From the NCBI GenBank assembly GCA_902801475.1, contig CADCIO010000017.1, forward strand, positions 1 through 51,636: a stretch of 51,636 nucleotides of DNA, read 5' to 3'. Shown piece by piece: positions 20,020 through 28,058 of the stretch (within the stretch, counting starts at the first letter, position 1; the number at the start of each line of letters is the position of its first letter). Source of the DNA: an uncultured Bacteroidales bacterium. Its GTDB lineage: Bacteria; Bacteroidota; Bacteroidia; Bacteroidales; Bacteroidaceae. The notes beneath the pieces were generated by a model. The model did no database searches, was not told the origin of the DNA, and saw nothing but the letters and a program-made list of their open reading frames with translations. Position numbers and translations under genes: made by a program.

Positions 20020-21501
20020 TTACTTGCCCAGTCTCTTCACCCACAGGTCATACGCTGCCTTGTAAGGTGCCGCGTCAGCTTCAGGCTTGATAGTAGCTTT
20101 GTGCTTGAGCGTCTTGAAGGCATCGTCGCTGTCCTTGTAGATGCCTGCACCGATACCTGCGCCGTATGCTGCACCCACAGAACCGTCCGTCTCGTAAAGC
20201 TCGATGGTGGCTCCTGTGACAGTTGCCAAAGTGCGGCAGAAGAGTGGATTGAGGAACATATTGGCATGACCAGCCTTGATGGTGCTGATTTCCATACCCA
20301 TGCCCTTCATGATTTCCATGCCATAAGCAAATGAGAAAGCAATACCTTCGTGAGCAGCACGAACGAGGTGTGCTTTCTTGTGGATGTTGAAGTTGATGCC
20401 AAGCACAGATGCGCCCACGTTTTCATTCTGGAGCACACGTTCTGCACCATTACCAAATGGGATGACAGACAAGCCTTCTGCACCTACAGGCACAGACTCT
20501 GCCAAATCATTCATTTCTGGATAGCTCATGCCCTCTGGAGCCACCGTGCGGCGCATCCAAGCATTGCAGATACCAGTACCGTTGATGCAAAGGAGGACAC
20601 CCAGACGAGTTGCCCCACCCTCACCATGATTCACATGAGCGAAGGTGTTCACACGAGAGAGCTTGTCGTAGTTGACTTCTCCAAGCACGCCATACACCAC
20701 ACCAGATGTACCACCAGTGGCAGCAATCTCACCTGGCTTCATCACGTTGAGCGAGAGGGCATTGTTAGGCTGGTCACCACCACGATAAGAGATAGGTGTG
20801 CCAGCAGGAATACCGAGCTCGTCAGCGATAGCCTGACAAACGGTGCTCTGAACGGAGAAGGTTGGAACAATCTCAGCGATGAGGTCGTTGGAGAAACCGT
20901 AGTAGTTCATCACATCCTTGCTCACCTCGTTGTTCTTGAAGTCCCAAAACATGCCCTCAGAAAGACCTGAAACGGTGGTCTTCTTGTCACCACCTGAGAG
21001 CTTCATGGCGATATAGTCACCAGGGAGCATGATCTTGTCAATCTTCGCGAAGAGTTCAGGCTCGTTCTCCTTCACCCATGCCAGCTTGGCAGCGGTGAAG
21101 TTACCTGGAGAGTTGAGCAGATGCTGGAGACACTTCTCACCACCAATGGCTTCGAATGCCTTGTTGCCATAAGGAACAGCACGACCATCACACCAAATGA
21201 TGGAAGGACGGAGAGGCTTGCCGTCTTTACCAACACACACGAGTCCGTGCATCTGGTAAGAGATACCGATAGCCTTCACATCAGCCAACGAACCACCAGC
21301 CTTAGCAGCAGCACGTGCCGTTGCCTGCTTGAGTTCTTCCCACCACATTTCAGGGTCTTGCTCTGCCCATCCTGGCTGCTTCGCCATGATAGGAGCTTCA
21401 CTGTCCGGATACTGTGCACTTGCCACTGTCTGACCTGTCTGCGCATCAACCAGCGCTGCCTTGACAGAAGAAGTGCCTATGTCATAACCTAAAAGTAACA
21501 T
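20020..21501 (-). CDS. xylB: Xylulokinase
   Basis: XylB phosphorylates D-xylulose to xylulose-5-phosphate, which enters the pentose phosphate pathway. The 493-residue FGGY-family kinase starts MLLLGYDIGTSSVKAALVD and has YQMHGLVCVG, IIWCDGRA, AKLAWVKENEPELFAKIDKIMLPGDY (split across the first domain boundary), ATGGTSGVVYG and a C-terminal NMFLNPLFCRTLA. It is the last gene of the GPH-GH43-xylB operon, 33 bp after the GH43 stop, and is followed by a strong terminator. Confidence 0.96.
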   Translation of the reverse strand: MLLLGYDIGTSSVKAALVDAQTGQTVASAQYPDSEAPIMAKQPGWAEQDPEMWWEELKQATARAAAKAGGSLADVKAIGISYQMHGLVCVGKDGKPLRPSIIWCDGRAVPYGNKAFEAIGGEKCLQHLLNSPGNFTAAKLAWVKENEPELFAKIDKIMLPGDYIAMKLSGGDKKTTVSGLSEGMFWDFKNNEVSKDVMNYYGFSNDLIAEIVPTFSVQSTVCQAIADELGIPAGTPISYRGGDQPNNALSLNVMKPGEIAATGGTSGVVYGVLGEVNYDKLSRVNTFAHVNHGEGGATRLGVLLCINGTGICNAWMRRTVAPEGMSYPEMNDLAESVPVGAEGLSVIPFGNGAERVLQNENVGASVLGINFNIHKKAHLVRAAHEGIAFSFAYGMEIMKGMGMEISTIKAGHANMFLNPLFCRTLATVTGATIELYETDGSVGAAYGAGIGAGIYKDSDDAFKTLKHKATIKPEADAAPYKAAYDLWVKRLGK

Positions 21502-21534
21502 AATAATATTGAAAGTTAAAAGTAGTTGTTGTGT

Positions 21535-22572
21535 TTATTTGTCCAATCCCTCAATCTGCTGGATGGTGCCGTCTGCATTGTAGTGCAGCTCGCACACCTT
21601 CAGAGAACGGAGCCATGTCTTATCGTTTGATGGCACACAGTCGTGGTGGAAGAGATACCACTTGCCCTTGTACTCTGCGATTGCGTGGTGAGTTGTCCAA
21701 CCCACAACAGGAGTCATGAGGACACCCTGATAGGTGAATGGACCGTATGGGTTGTCACCAATGGCATAGCAGAGGTAGTGGCTGTCACCAGTAGAGTATG
21801 AGAAGTAGTACTTGCCGTTGTACTTGTGCATCCAAGATGCCTCAAAGAAACGGTGTGGGTCACCTGCCTGCAGGGGTTTGCCGTCCTTGTCGAGAATGAG
21901 TACGCAACGGGGAGCCTCAGCAAATTCCATGTCGTCGCTCATCTTCACCACCCAGCTTGGGAGTGCAGGAGCGTCAGGCTTTGCAAAGAGCTGTGTCTTG
22001 TGATCTGGAGCAGGACCGAGGTCGATGAGTCCGTTGTCATCGCCATACTTGCCTGGAATGGTCTCGAAGCCATGATAAAGTGGCTGCCACCACTGGAGCT
22101 GACCGCCCCAAAGTCCACCAAAGTAGGTGTAGATGGTGCCATCATCATCCTTGAACACGCATGGGTCGATGGAGAATGAACCACGAATGGCGAACTGACG
22201 TGGTTTGAATGGACCTTCTGGCTTGTCTGCCACAGCCACACCAAGACGGAACACACCGTCGTAACCCTTCGCTGAGAACACGTAGTAGTACTTGCCGTCC
22301 TTCTCCACTACATCACTGTCCCACAGCTGCTTCTCTGCCCAAGGCACATCTTCCACACTGAAAATCACACCGTGGTCAGTAGCTGCACCGTTCTCCAAGT
22401 CGTCGAACGAAAGTGCGTGGTAGTCCTTCATCTGGAAGTGACCGCCATCATCGTCTTCACATTCACCAGCATCCCAGTCGTGAGAGGGATAGATAAAGAG
22501 TTTGCCATTAAACACATGAGCCGCAGGGTCTGCCATGTAGTCGGCTGGGAAAAGATATTTCTTTCCTTCCAT
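21535..22572 (-). CDS. Cytoplasmic GH43 beta-xylosidase/arabinofuranosidase
   Basis: A 345-residue glycoside hydrolase of family 43 without a signal peptide, so it should act on oligosaccharides already imported. The five-bladed propeller shows ADPAAHVFNGKLFIYPSHD (catalytic base Asp), SFSIDPCVFKDDDG (second Asp) and RFFEASWMHKYNG (acid Glu). It sits between a GPH sugar symporter and xylulokinase, which points to xylosides or arabinoxylo-oligosaccharides as substrate; exact linkage is inference. The gap to the GPH stop is 36 bp. Confidence 0.92.
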   Translation of the reverse strand: MEGKKYLFPADYMADPAAHVFNGKLFIYPSHDWDAGECEDDDGGHFQMKDYHALSFDDLENGAATDHGVIFSVEDVPWAEKQLWDSDVVEKDGKYYYVFSAKGYDGVFRLGVAVADKPEGPFKPRQFAIRGSFSIDPCVFKDDDGTIYTYFGGLWGGQLQWWQPLYHGFETIPGKYGDDNGLIDLGPAPDHKTQLFAKPDAPALPSWVVKMSDDMEFAEAPRCVLILDKDGKPLQAGDPHRFFEASWMHKYNGKYYFSYSTGDSHYLCYAIGDNPYGPFTYQGVLMTPVVGWTTHHAIAEYKGKWYLFHHDCVPSNDKTWLRSLKVCELHYNADGTIQQIEGLDK

Positions 22573-22608
22573 AGTTTTTAGGTTTTATGGGGTTATAAAA
22601 TAGATTAG

Positions 22609-24015
22609 TTATTTCTTCGAACGAGCTTCGATCTCCCTGTTGATTTCGTCAAGTCTCTCGTCTGTAAGAGGATACCTATAAACCAAGAGTCCCACTACAA
22701 TCAGGAGACAAGCAGGAATGATGCAGGTGAACACCAAAATGGCGTTCTGTGCGATTTCAGAATAGTTGGCCAGCTTCGTGTAGTAAGCGTTTACAGGTGC
22801 GCTGATGAATGATGCCAGGAACACCACCACGAAGATGCCCAACACCAGCTGGAGGCACTTGTTTGCCTTGAACTCCTGCCACATCTCACCGAATGAAACA
22901 GGCTTCTCTGGCGTTGTGGTGATATTTTCACGACAACCTGCAAAGCAAAGCATCAAGAGCACAAAACCAACGAGGGCAAACACACAAGTCACCGTAAACC
23001 AAGCACTTGGTTCGATAGGCAAAGCTGACTCCTCTTCATCAAAATTGAAACCAATCATACCCATCACCAGCGGAGTGATCCAACCTGCGATAGAGAAACC
23101 TGCCTTGAATGCCACACCAGCAAGTGCGTTAACGGTAGCTGCAGGTCTGTTGCCCGTACGATACTCAGCCTCTGTGATTACTTCAGGAACCAATGCCCAC
23201 ATCAACGAACCAACAAGAAGACCAACACCCGTCATCACCTTAGCAATCTGAACGATGGTATTGCATTCTGCCACATCGAAGAACTTACCGATAATGAACA
23301 AGACAACAAATCCCACCAAACCGATGGCGAGAAGTGTATAATAAAGACCCTTCTTACCCAGCCAGCTCTTCAAGATTGGCAGAGAAGGCAGGATGATGAA
23401 TGCAGGAATCGTACCAATTGCCATGAAAGTAGCCTGATTCCAGTCGATGGCAGAATGAATGCACATAGCCAGTCCAATAGGGAAACCTGCCTGAACGACA
23501 ATCTGACCGATGTTGGCGCATACCATACGGGTAGAGGTCAACTTCAGCACCTCGTCATTGTCACGGGTCATACTTGCCATGATAGAACCGTAAGGGATGT
23601 TCACCACGGAATAGATCATACTCAGCACGGTATAGCTGACGGTCGCATAGATGATCTTCGCGGTCATGTCCCATTCTGCTGCCTGAGGAAGCATCAACAG
23701 ACACGCAGCGATGGTCAGAGGAATACCACCGTAAAGGAGGTAAGCACGATACTTACCCAGTTTGGAATTGCGGTTATCGATGTAACGTCCAACGATAGGG
23801 CTCCAGAAGCAGTCGATGAGTCGAACCGCAAGAATCAATCCACCAACGAAAGCCGGATTGATTTTTAACACCGTCGTCAGGTAGATCATCAAGTAACATG
23901 CCACCGTCTGGAAGATCAAGTTCTGAGCCAAGTCACCCGAACCGTAACCAATGCGCTGAAGCCAGCTGAGTTTGTAGAAGCCATTTGCTCCCTGAGTTGA
24001 ATTTTCTGTTGCCAT
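22609..24015 (-). CDS. GPH-family glycoside:cation symporter
   Basis: A 468-residue transporter with 12 hydrophobic segments. The N-terminus SWLQRIGYGSGDLAQNLIFQ and the loop WSPIVGRYIDNRNSKLGKYRAYLL (shown here as one loop; key residues D and K/R) are typical of the GPH (XynP/MelB-like) family. It would import xylosides or xylo-oligosaccharides with Na+ or H+. It is the first gene of the operon; the GH43 and xylulokinase genes follow. The leader is about 120 bases, with three TGTAACA sites upstream of the promoter. Confidence 0.92.
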   Translation of the reverse strand: MATENSTQGANGFYKLSWLQRIGYGSGDLAQNLIFQTVACYLMIYLTTVLKINPAFVGGLILAVRLIDCFWSPIVGRYIDNRNSKLGKYRAYLLYGGIPLTIAACLLMLPQAAEWDMTAKIIYATVSYTVLSMIYSVVNIPYGSIMASMTRDNDEVLKLTSTRMVCANIGQIVVQAGFPIGLAMCIHSAIDWNQATFMAIGTIPAFIILPSLPILKSWLGKKGLYYTLLAIGLVGFVVLFIIGKFFDVAECNTIVQIAKVMTGVGLLVGSLMWALVPEVITEAEYRTGNRPAATVNALAGVAFKAGFSIAGWITPLVMGMIGFNFDEEESALPIEPSAWFTVTCVFALVGFVLLMLCFAGCRENITTTPEKPVSFGEMWQEFKANKCLQLVLGIFVVVFLASFISAPVNAYYTKLANYSEIAQNAILVFTCIIPACLLIVVGLLVYRYPLTDERLDEINREIEARSKK

Positions 24016-24139
24016 TTTAATTTTTAGGTTTTGATTATGATTATTATTATTGAATTTCAGTTAGTCCATTCTATCATTGGACACCTCTGCGGCAGCATAG
24101 TTTAACCGCAAAGCGAAGAGACCATAAGAATTCAAGTTG

Positions 24140-24147
24140 CAAAGTTA
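24140..24147 (-). promoter_or_regulatory. -7 box of the GPH-GH43-xylB operon
   Basis: The minus strand reads TAACTTTG. The transcript leader to the ATG at 24015 would be about 120 bases. Confidence 0.65.
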
Positions 24148-24198
24148 CTGCTTTTCTTTCGTTCCGCCTTGCTTTTTTGCAACAAACCCTTCAACCCA

Positions 24199-24237
24199 TG
24201 TAACATTTCCTTTCAATTTTGTAACAGATTTGTAACA
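24199..24237. promoter_or_regulatory. Putative operator: three TGTAACA direct repeats
   Basis: TGTAACA occurs at 24199, 24220 and 24231 on the plus strand, spaced exactly 21 and 11 bp, that is two turns and one turn of the helix. The sites lie 52-90 bp upstream of the -7 box of the GPH operon. A matching pair with 21-bp spacing lies upstream of GH115 (36687-36713), in the opposite orientation. AraC-type regulators often bind such direct repeats. Confidence 0.5.
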
Positions 24238-24340
24238 AAGCGCCACAATTGACAAGTATGGATGATTCCTTCTTGACAAACAGAGCACGTGTTAGACAAC
24301 TGAAAATCCGGCGATTACACAATAGTCTCATGCAGAATGC

Positions 24341-24575
24341 CGGTCAAAGTGGTCAAGGTCAAAATAGTCATTTTCATTTTTGGATGTGGTCATTTGGCTC
24401 ACTATAAATAAATATAATTAATTATATTTATTTATAGTGGCGGATTTTGACACCCCCAAACGATTTTGACCAAAATGACCATGACCATCGTGACCGCGCA
24501 GCACTAATTTTTTTTCATGGATTTATTCGTAGACCGCAATGGGAATGTTGTATCTTTGTGGTGTCAAAAAAAAGA
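24341..24575. repeat. Palindromic GGTCA/TGACC element with orphan promoter block (copy A)
   Basis: Left arm: CGGTCA, then GGTCA words (24341-24395). Centre: a 38-bp palindrome with perfect 18-bp arms (24401-24438), starting ACTATAAATA and ending TATTTATAGT. Right arm: TGGCGGATTTTGAC and TGACC words ending TGACCG (24491-24496). A block TTCGTAGACCGCAATG (24526-24541) and TATCTTTG (24551-24558) follow. The same layout precedes the HU-like gene at 51557, but here no HU gene follows; the next gene starts at 24697 with its own promoter. The rest of 24016-24696 holds only the GPH promoter and its operators. Confidence 0.75.
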
Positions 24576-24667
24576 AGGGGAAAGGGTTTGCGGCATAGTT
24601 AGGAAAAAATATTTTCCGAGTTAGGAAAAAATTGGTGAAAAAATTTGTGTGATTGCGGAAAAGGCAC

Positions 24668-24675
24668 TATCTTTG
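24668..24675 (+). promoter_or_regulatory. -7 box of the RNA methyltransferase gene
   Basis: TATCTTTG, 21 bases before the ATG at 24697. It is separate from the TATCTTTG of the palindromic element about 110 bp upstream. Confidence 0.6.
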
Positions 24676-24696
24676 TAAAATATAAATACTTGAGGA

Positions 24697-25599
24697 ATGA
24701 ATGACATGGTGATTACGAGCGTACAGAACCCACGAGTGAAGGCGGTGGTGGCATTGCAGCAGAAGTCGGCTGAGAGAAGGCGGACAGGGTTGTTTGTCGT
24801 GGAGGGAAGACGGGAAGTAGAGCATTGCGTGGAGATGGGATTGGAAGTGGTCGAAGTGTTTGTGTGTGAAGAGCTGGGGGGATGGAGCTGCGACAATGTT
24901 GCAGCAAATAGGACAGAAGGGATGAAAGAAGCGAAGGAGGTAGAAGGGATGAAAGGAGTGAAGGAGGTAGAGGGGATGAGAGGAGTGAAGGTGGCGGAAG
25001 TGACGAGAGGAGTGAAGGTGACGGAGGTGACGAGGGGTGTGTATGAGAAGATGGCGTACAGAGGCGGAACGGAGGGTGTGATGGCAGTAGTGAAGAGCAA
25101 GGAGAGGCGGCTGGATGAGTTGGATTTGAACGAAAATCCGTTGATTGTGGTGGTGGAGCGAGTGGAGAAGCCTGGGAACTTGGGAGCGATTCTGCGGAGT
25201 GCAGATGCAGCAGGAGCGGATGCAGTGGTGGTGTGTGACCCCTTGACCGACTTGTGGAACCCCAACCTCATCAGAAGTTCGATTGGAGCCGTGTTCACAG
25301 TGCCTTGCATGACATGTGGGAGCGAGGAATGCATCGAGTTCCTGAAGGCACATGGCATCCAGATTCTGACGGCGCAGCTGCAAGATTCTGAGCTGTATTA
25401 CGACACAGACATGCGGCGAGGGACGGCAATTGTGATGGGCACGGAGGCGACAGGGCTGACGGATGTGTGGCGAGAGGCAGCCGATGCGCATATCAGAATC
25501 CCCATGTTGGGAAGGCTGGATTCGCTGAATGTGAGCGTAAGTGCAGCCATCTTACTATACGAAGCAGTGAGACAGCGGGGCGGAACACAGGAGGGCTGA
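24697..25599 (+). CDS. SpoU/TrmH-family RNA 2'-O-methyltransferase
   Basis: A SPOUT-fold methyltransferase of the RlmB/TrmH type that methylates a ribose 2'-OH in rRNA or tRNA. The N-terminal substrate-binding domain (SVQNPRVK, FVVEGRREVEHC) precedes the SPOUT core with motif 1 EKPGNLGAILRSADAAGADAV, here split by its loop, then GTEATGLTD and IPMLGRLDSLNVSVSAAILLYE. Between the domains (about residues 74-118) is an extra stretch of five nine-residue repeats (EGMKGVKEV-like), encoded by 27-bp tandem repeats. An in-frame ATG at 24706 (MVITSVQNP) is at least as likely a start, since the GAGG before it is better spaced. Confidence 0.9.
   Translation: MNDMVITSVQNPRVKAVVALQQKSAERRRTGLFVVEGRREVEHCVEMGLEVVEVFVCEELGGWSCDNVAANRTEGMKEAKEVEGMKGVKEVEGMRGVKVAEVTRGVKVTEVTRGVYEKMAYRGGTEGVMAVVKSKERRLDELDLNENPLIVVVERVEKPGNLGAILRSADAAGADAVVVCDPLTDLWNPNLIRSSIGAVFTVPCMTCGSEECIEFLKAHGIQILTAQLQDSELYYDTDMRRGTAIVMGTEATGLTDVWREAADAHIRIPMLGRLDSLNVSVSAAILLYEAVRQRGGTQEG
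24916..25050 (+). repeat. 27-bp in-frame tandem repeat within the methyltransferase gene
   Basis: Five units of 27 bp (24916, 24943, 24970, 24997, 25024) encode EGMKEAKEV, EGMKGVKEV, EGMRGVKVA, EVTRGVKVT and EVTRGVYEK. The last unit looks like the ancestral helix that leads into the SPOUT domain. Copy-number change would keep the frame. Confidence 0.85.
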
Positions 25600-25626
25600 G
25601 AAATCATGATAATAACCTAAATCAAA

Positions 25627-28056
25627 ATGATAAGAAATATGAGAAAAACGATTCTATTTTGCGTGATGATGATGGCGGTGGTGATGATGAGTGCCCAAGA
25701 TGAGTATTACATCAAGAATTACGGCAAGACCGATGAGCTGAAGGTGCGTGGCGGTACATGCATCGCACAGATCAACGGTTTCCTCTGGATTGGCACATCG
25801 ACAGGGTTCATCGCATTCGATGGCAACCATATGCACTCTTACACCATTCCTGATGAGGATGGCAAGGGAGGGTTCTACAGTCGCGTGGTGGCACTGGAGA
25901 GTTCTTCCGACCATAACTTGTGGATTGGCACGAGAAAGGGCATCTACGAGTTTGAAATGATCACGGAGAACATGCATCTTTTTGAGGCGTCAGGATTGCC
26001 TAAACATCCCGATGTGCGCGCCATCAAATTCGATAAGGATGAAAATCTCTGGGGCATCCTGAATGGTAAAGCCTACAAGATGGACGTCAAGAAGAAAACG
26101 GCTGAGTGCATCGGTGAGGGCGTGATGTATCCCAGTTGCATGACAATAGCAAAAGATGGCACCGTATGGTTTGGTGACAGCAACGGGATGCTGTATCGAT
26201 ATGACGTCGCCAACCGCCGCCTGCGCTCCTACAATGCGAAGCCAGAGGGCGTGGAGAAGTTGACAAACCTGTCGAGCATCACGGAGATGAGAAACGGGAA
26301 ACTGGCGCTGGTGACCTACAAAAACGGCGTGTTCTTGTTCTCGCCCAAGGACTTGACCTCGAAGGTGCTGATGACGCATGATGAAGAAGGTGAACCCATC
26401 ATTGCACACACCTCCATCACCCCTGATGGCGATGAATTGTGGGTAGGAAGCGAACGAGGCATCATCATCTACCGCATGAGAGATGGACACATCAGAGCCA
26501 TCCGCCAATCACGCACCGCTGTCAACGCGCTGTCGGACAATGCCGTGCACTCGCTGTTTGTAGACAGTGAAAACGGTGTGTGGGCAGGAACTTTCTTTGG
26601 TGGCATGAACCGCATCAGCCTTTCACCCCAGAACTTTTCCGTGCTGATGCCAGAAGACGACAAGGACAACACCGACGTGTTCCGTGAACTATGCGAGGAC
26701 CATGATGGTCACTTATGGGCAGGCAGTGAAGATGGCGGCCTGTATCTGGTGGACAGAGAGAATGGTGTGCTGCATAAATCCGGCGTGAACTGGGCAGGCG
26801 AGGAACCCCCATTCAACATCCAGTCGCTGATGATGGTGGATGATGACCTGTGGCTATCGAGCATCACCAACGGCATCTATGTGGTGGACACCAAGGCCAT
26901 GAAGCTGCTTCGCCGATACAGGAGAACCAACAACACGGCGGAAGGGAGCCTGATTGGCGGCATCAGCATGTGCCAACAACAGGGCACCATCTTTGTCAGT
27001 TCATCAACAGGTGTTTACATCTTTGACAAAAAGGAAGAGTCCTTCATCAAGATGCCAGAACTAATCAACACCTACACCCATCACCTCTATGCCGACCGCA
27101 AAGGCAACGTGTGGGTGGCAACCTTCGACAAAGGTCTTTGGAAGATTCACAGGAAGAATGGGCAATGGAAGGCTGAACGAACGAAATTCGCCTATCCCTG
27201 CACCACCGTCATCATGGAGGATTCAAGAGGCACATACTGGGTAGGCACCGACCTTCATGGCTTGGTTTCCTACAATGACAAGACAGGCACAACAAAGCAG
27301 CAGGAGGAATCGGAAGGATTGCAGCACGAGACGGTGACAAACATCCTGGAAGACACCCATCACCGCTTGTGGATCAGCACGTTCAACGGTTTGTACAGCT
27401 ACAACCTCGACAAGAAGATTATCAACCACATGACATTGGTGAACGGCCTGCCTTCAACCTACCTCAATTATGCATCGGGCTATAGCGACAAGGACGGATT
27501 CATTTATATCGGCACCTATAAAGGGCTTGTTTGTTTCACCCCCAATTCGTTCGTTCTGTCAAAAGACAGGTTGAAGCCATACTTCCTCAACCTTTATGTG
27601 AACGGCAAGCACATCACGCCAAACGACGAGACAGGCATCCTGAAGCAAACACTGTTCGAGACAAAGGAACTGACGCTGACTCGTGACCAGAATACGTTTA
27701 CCATCATGTACGCCGTTGCATCCTACCGAAGCGGAGAAAACGTGTGGTACCGCTACCGCATGAATCCTGATGAGCCTTGGACGATAACTGATAATGCACA
27801 ACCCATCCAATTGACAAACCTCTCGACTGGTACCTATAGAATCACCTTGCAGGCAAGCTACAACCCAGAACGCTGGGAAGGCGAAGCGGCCGTGCTGATT
27901 CTAAAGGTGGACACGCCTATTTGGCTGAGTCCATTTGCCTTCATCTGCTATGCAGCCGTCATCATAGGACTGGTTGTGCTCGTGATGTCGTTAATCAAGA
28001 AATGGGAAATCAAACAACTGAAAAAGAAGCATAAGCAAAAAGAAACGGAAAATTAA
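25627..28056 (+). CDS. Two-component-type propeller sensor without a kinase
   Basis: An 809-residue protein with a signal sequence (MRKTILFCVMMMAVVMMSAQ), repeated two-component-regulator propeller blades (for example NLWIGTRKGIYEF, GHLWAGSEDGGLYLVD, NVWVATFDKGLWKI), a Y_Y_Y domain (about 665-755, with WYRYRMNPDEPW) and one membrane segment (about 770-791). This is the periplasmic half of a Bacteroides-type hybrid two-component sensor. After the membrane segment only about 18 charged residues (WEIKQLKKKHKQKETEN) remain: there is no histidine kinase, receiver or DNA-binding domain. It starts 27 bp after the methyltransferase and ends two bases before the M6 protease ATG. A signalling partner is inferred, not seen. 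Confidence 0.85.
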   Translation: MIRNMRKTILFCVMMMAVVMMSAQDEYYIKNYGKTDELKVRGGTCIAQINGFLWIGTSTGFIAFDGNHMHSYTIPDEDGKGGFYSRVVALESSSDHNLWIGTRKGIYEFEMITENMHLFEASGLPKHPDVRAIKFDKDENLWGILNGKAYKMDVKKKTAECIGEGVMYPSCMTIAKDGTVWFGDSNGMLYRYDVANRRLRSYNAKPEGVEKLTNLSSITEMRNGKLALVTYKNGVFLFSPKDLTSKVLMTHDEEGEPIIAHTSITPDGDELWVGSERGIIIYRMRDGHIRAIRQSRTAVNALSDNAVHSLFVDSENGVWAGTFFGGMNRISLSPQNFSVLMPEDDKDNTDVFRELCEDHDGHLWAGSEDGGLYLVDRENGVLHKSGVNWAGEEPPFNIQSLMMVDDDLWLSSITNGIYVVDTKAMKLLRRYRRTNNTAEGSLIGGISMCQQQGTIFVSSSTGVYIFDKKEESFIKMPELINTYTHHLYADRKGNVWVATFDKGLWKIHRKNGQWKAERTKFAYPCTTVIMEDSRGTYWVGTDLHGLVSYNDKTGTTKQQEESEGLQHETVTNILEDTHHRLWISTFNGLYSYNLDKKIINHMTLVNGLPSTYLNYASGYSDKDGFIYIGTYKGLVCFTPNSFVLSKDRLKPYFLNLYVNGKHITPNDETGILKQTLFETKELTLTRDQNTFTIMYAVASYRSGENVWYRYRMNPDEPWTITDNAQPIQLTNLSTGTYRITLQASYNPERWEGEAAVLILKVDTPIWLSPFAFICYAAVIIGLVVLVMSLIKKWEIKQLKKKHKQKETEN

Positions 28057-28058
28057 AA

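Noticed and set aside
24341..24558. Replication origin or plasmid iteron region
   Set aside because: Repeats are inverted words around a palindrome with a promoter, and no replication initiator gene or DnaA-box cluster is nearby.
24016..24696. Search for an HU-like gene after palindromic copy A
   Set aside because: No frame resembling MALKVKAKEQ was found between 24558 and 24697; only the promoter block remains.
24621..25491. Minus-strand frames opposite the RNA methyltransferase
   Set aside because: They mirror the purine-rich coding repeat; the plus strand encodes a clear SPOUT domain.
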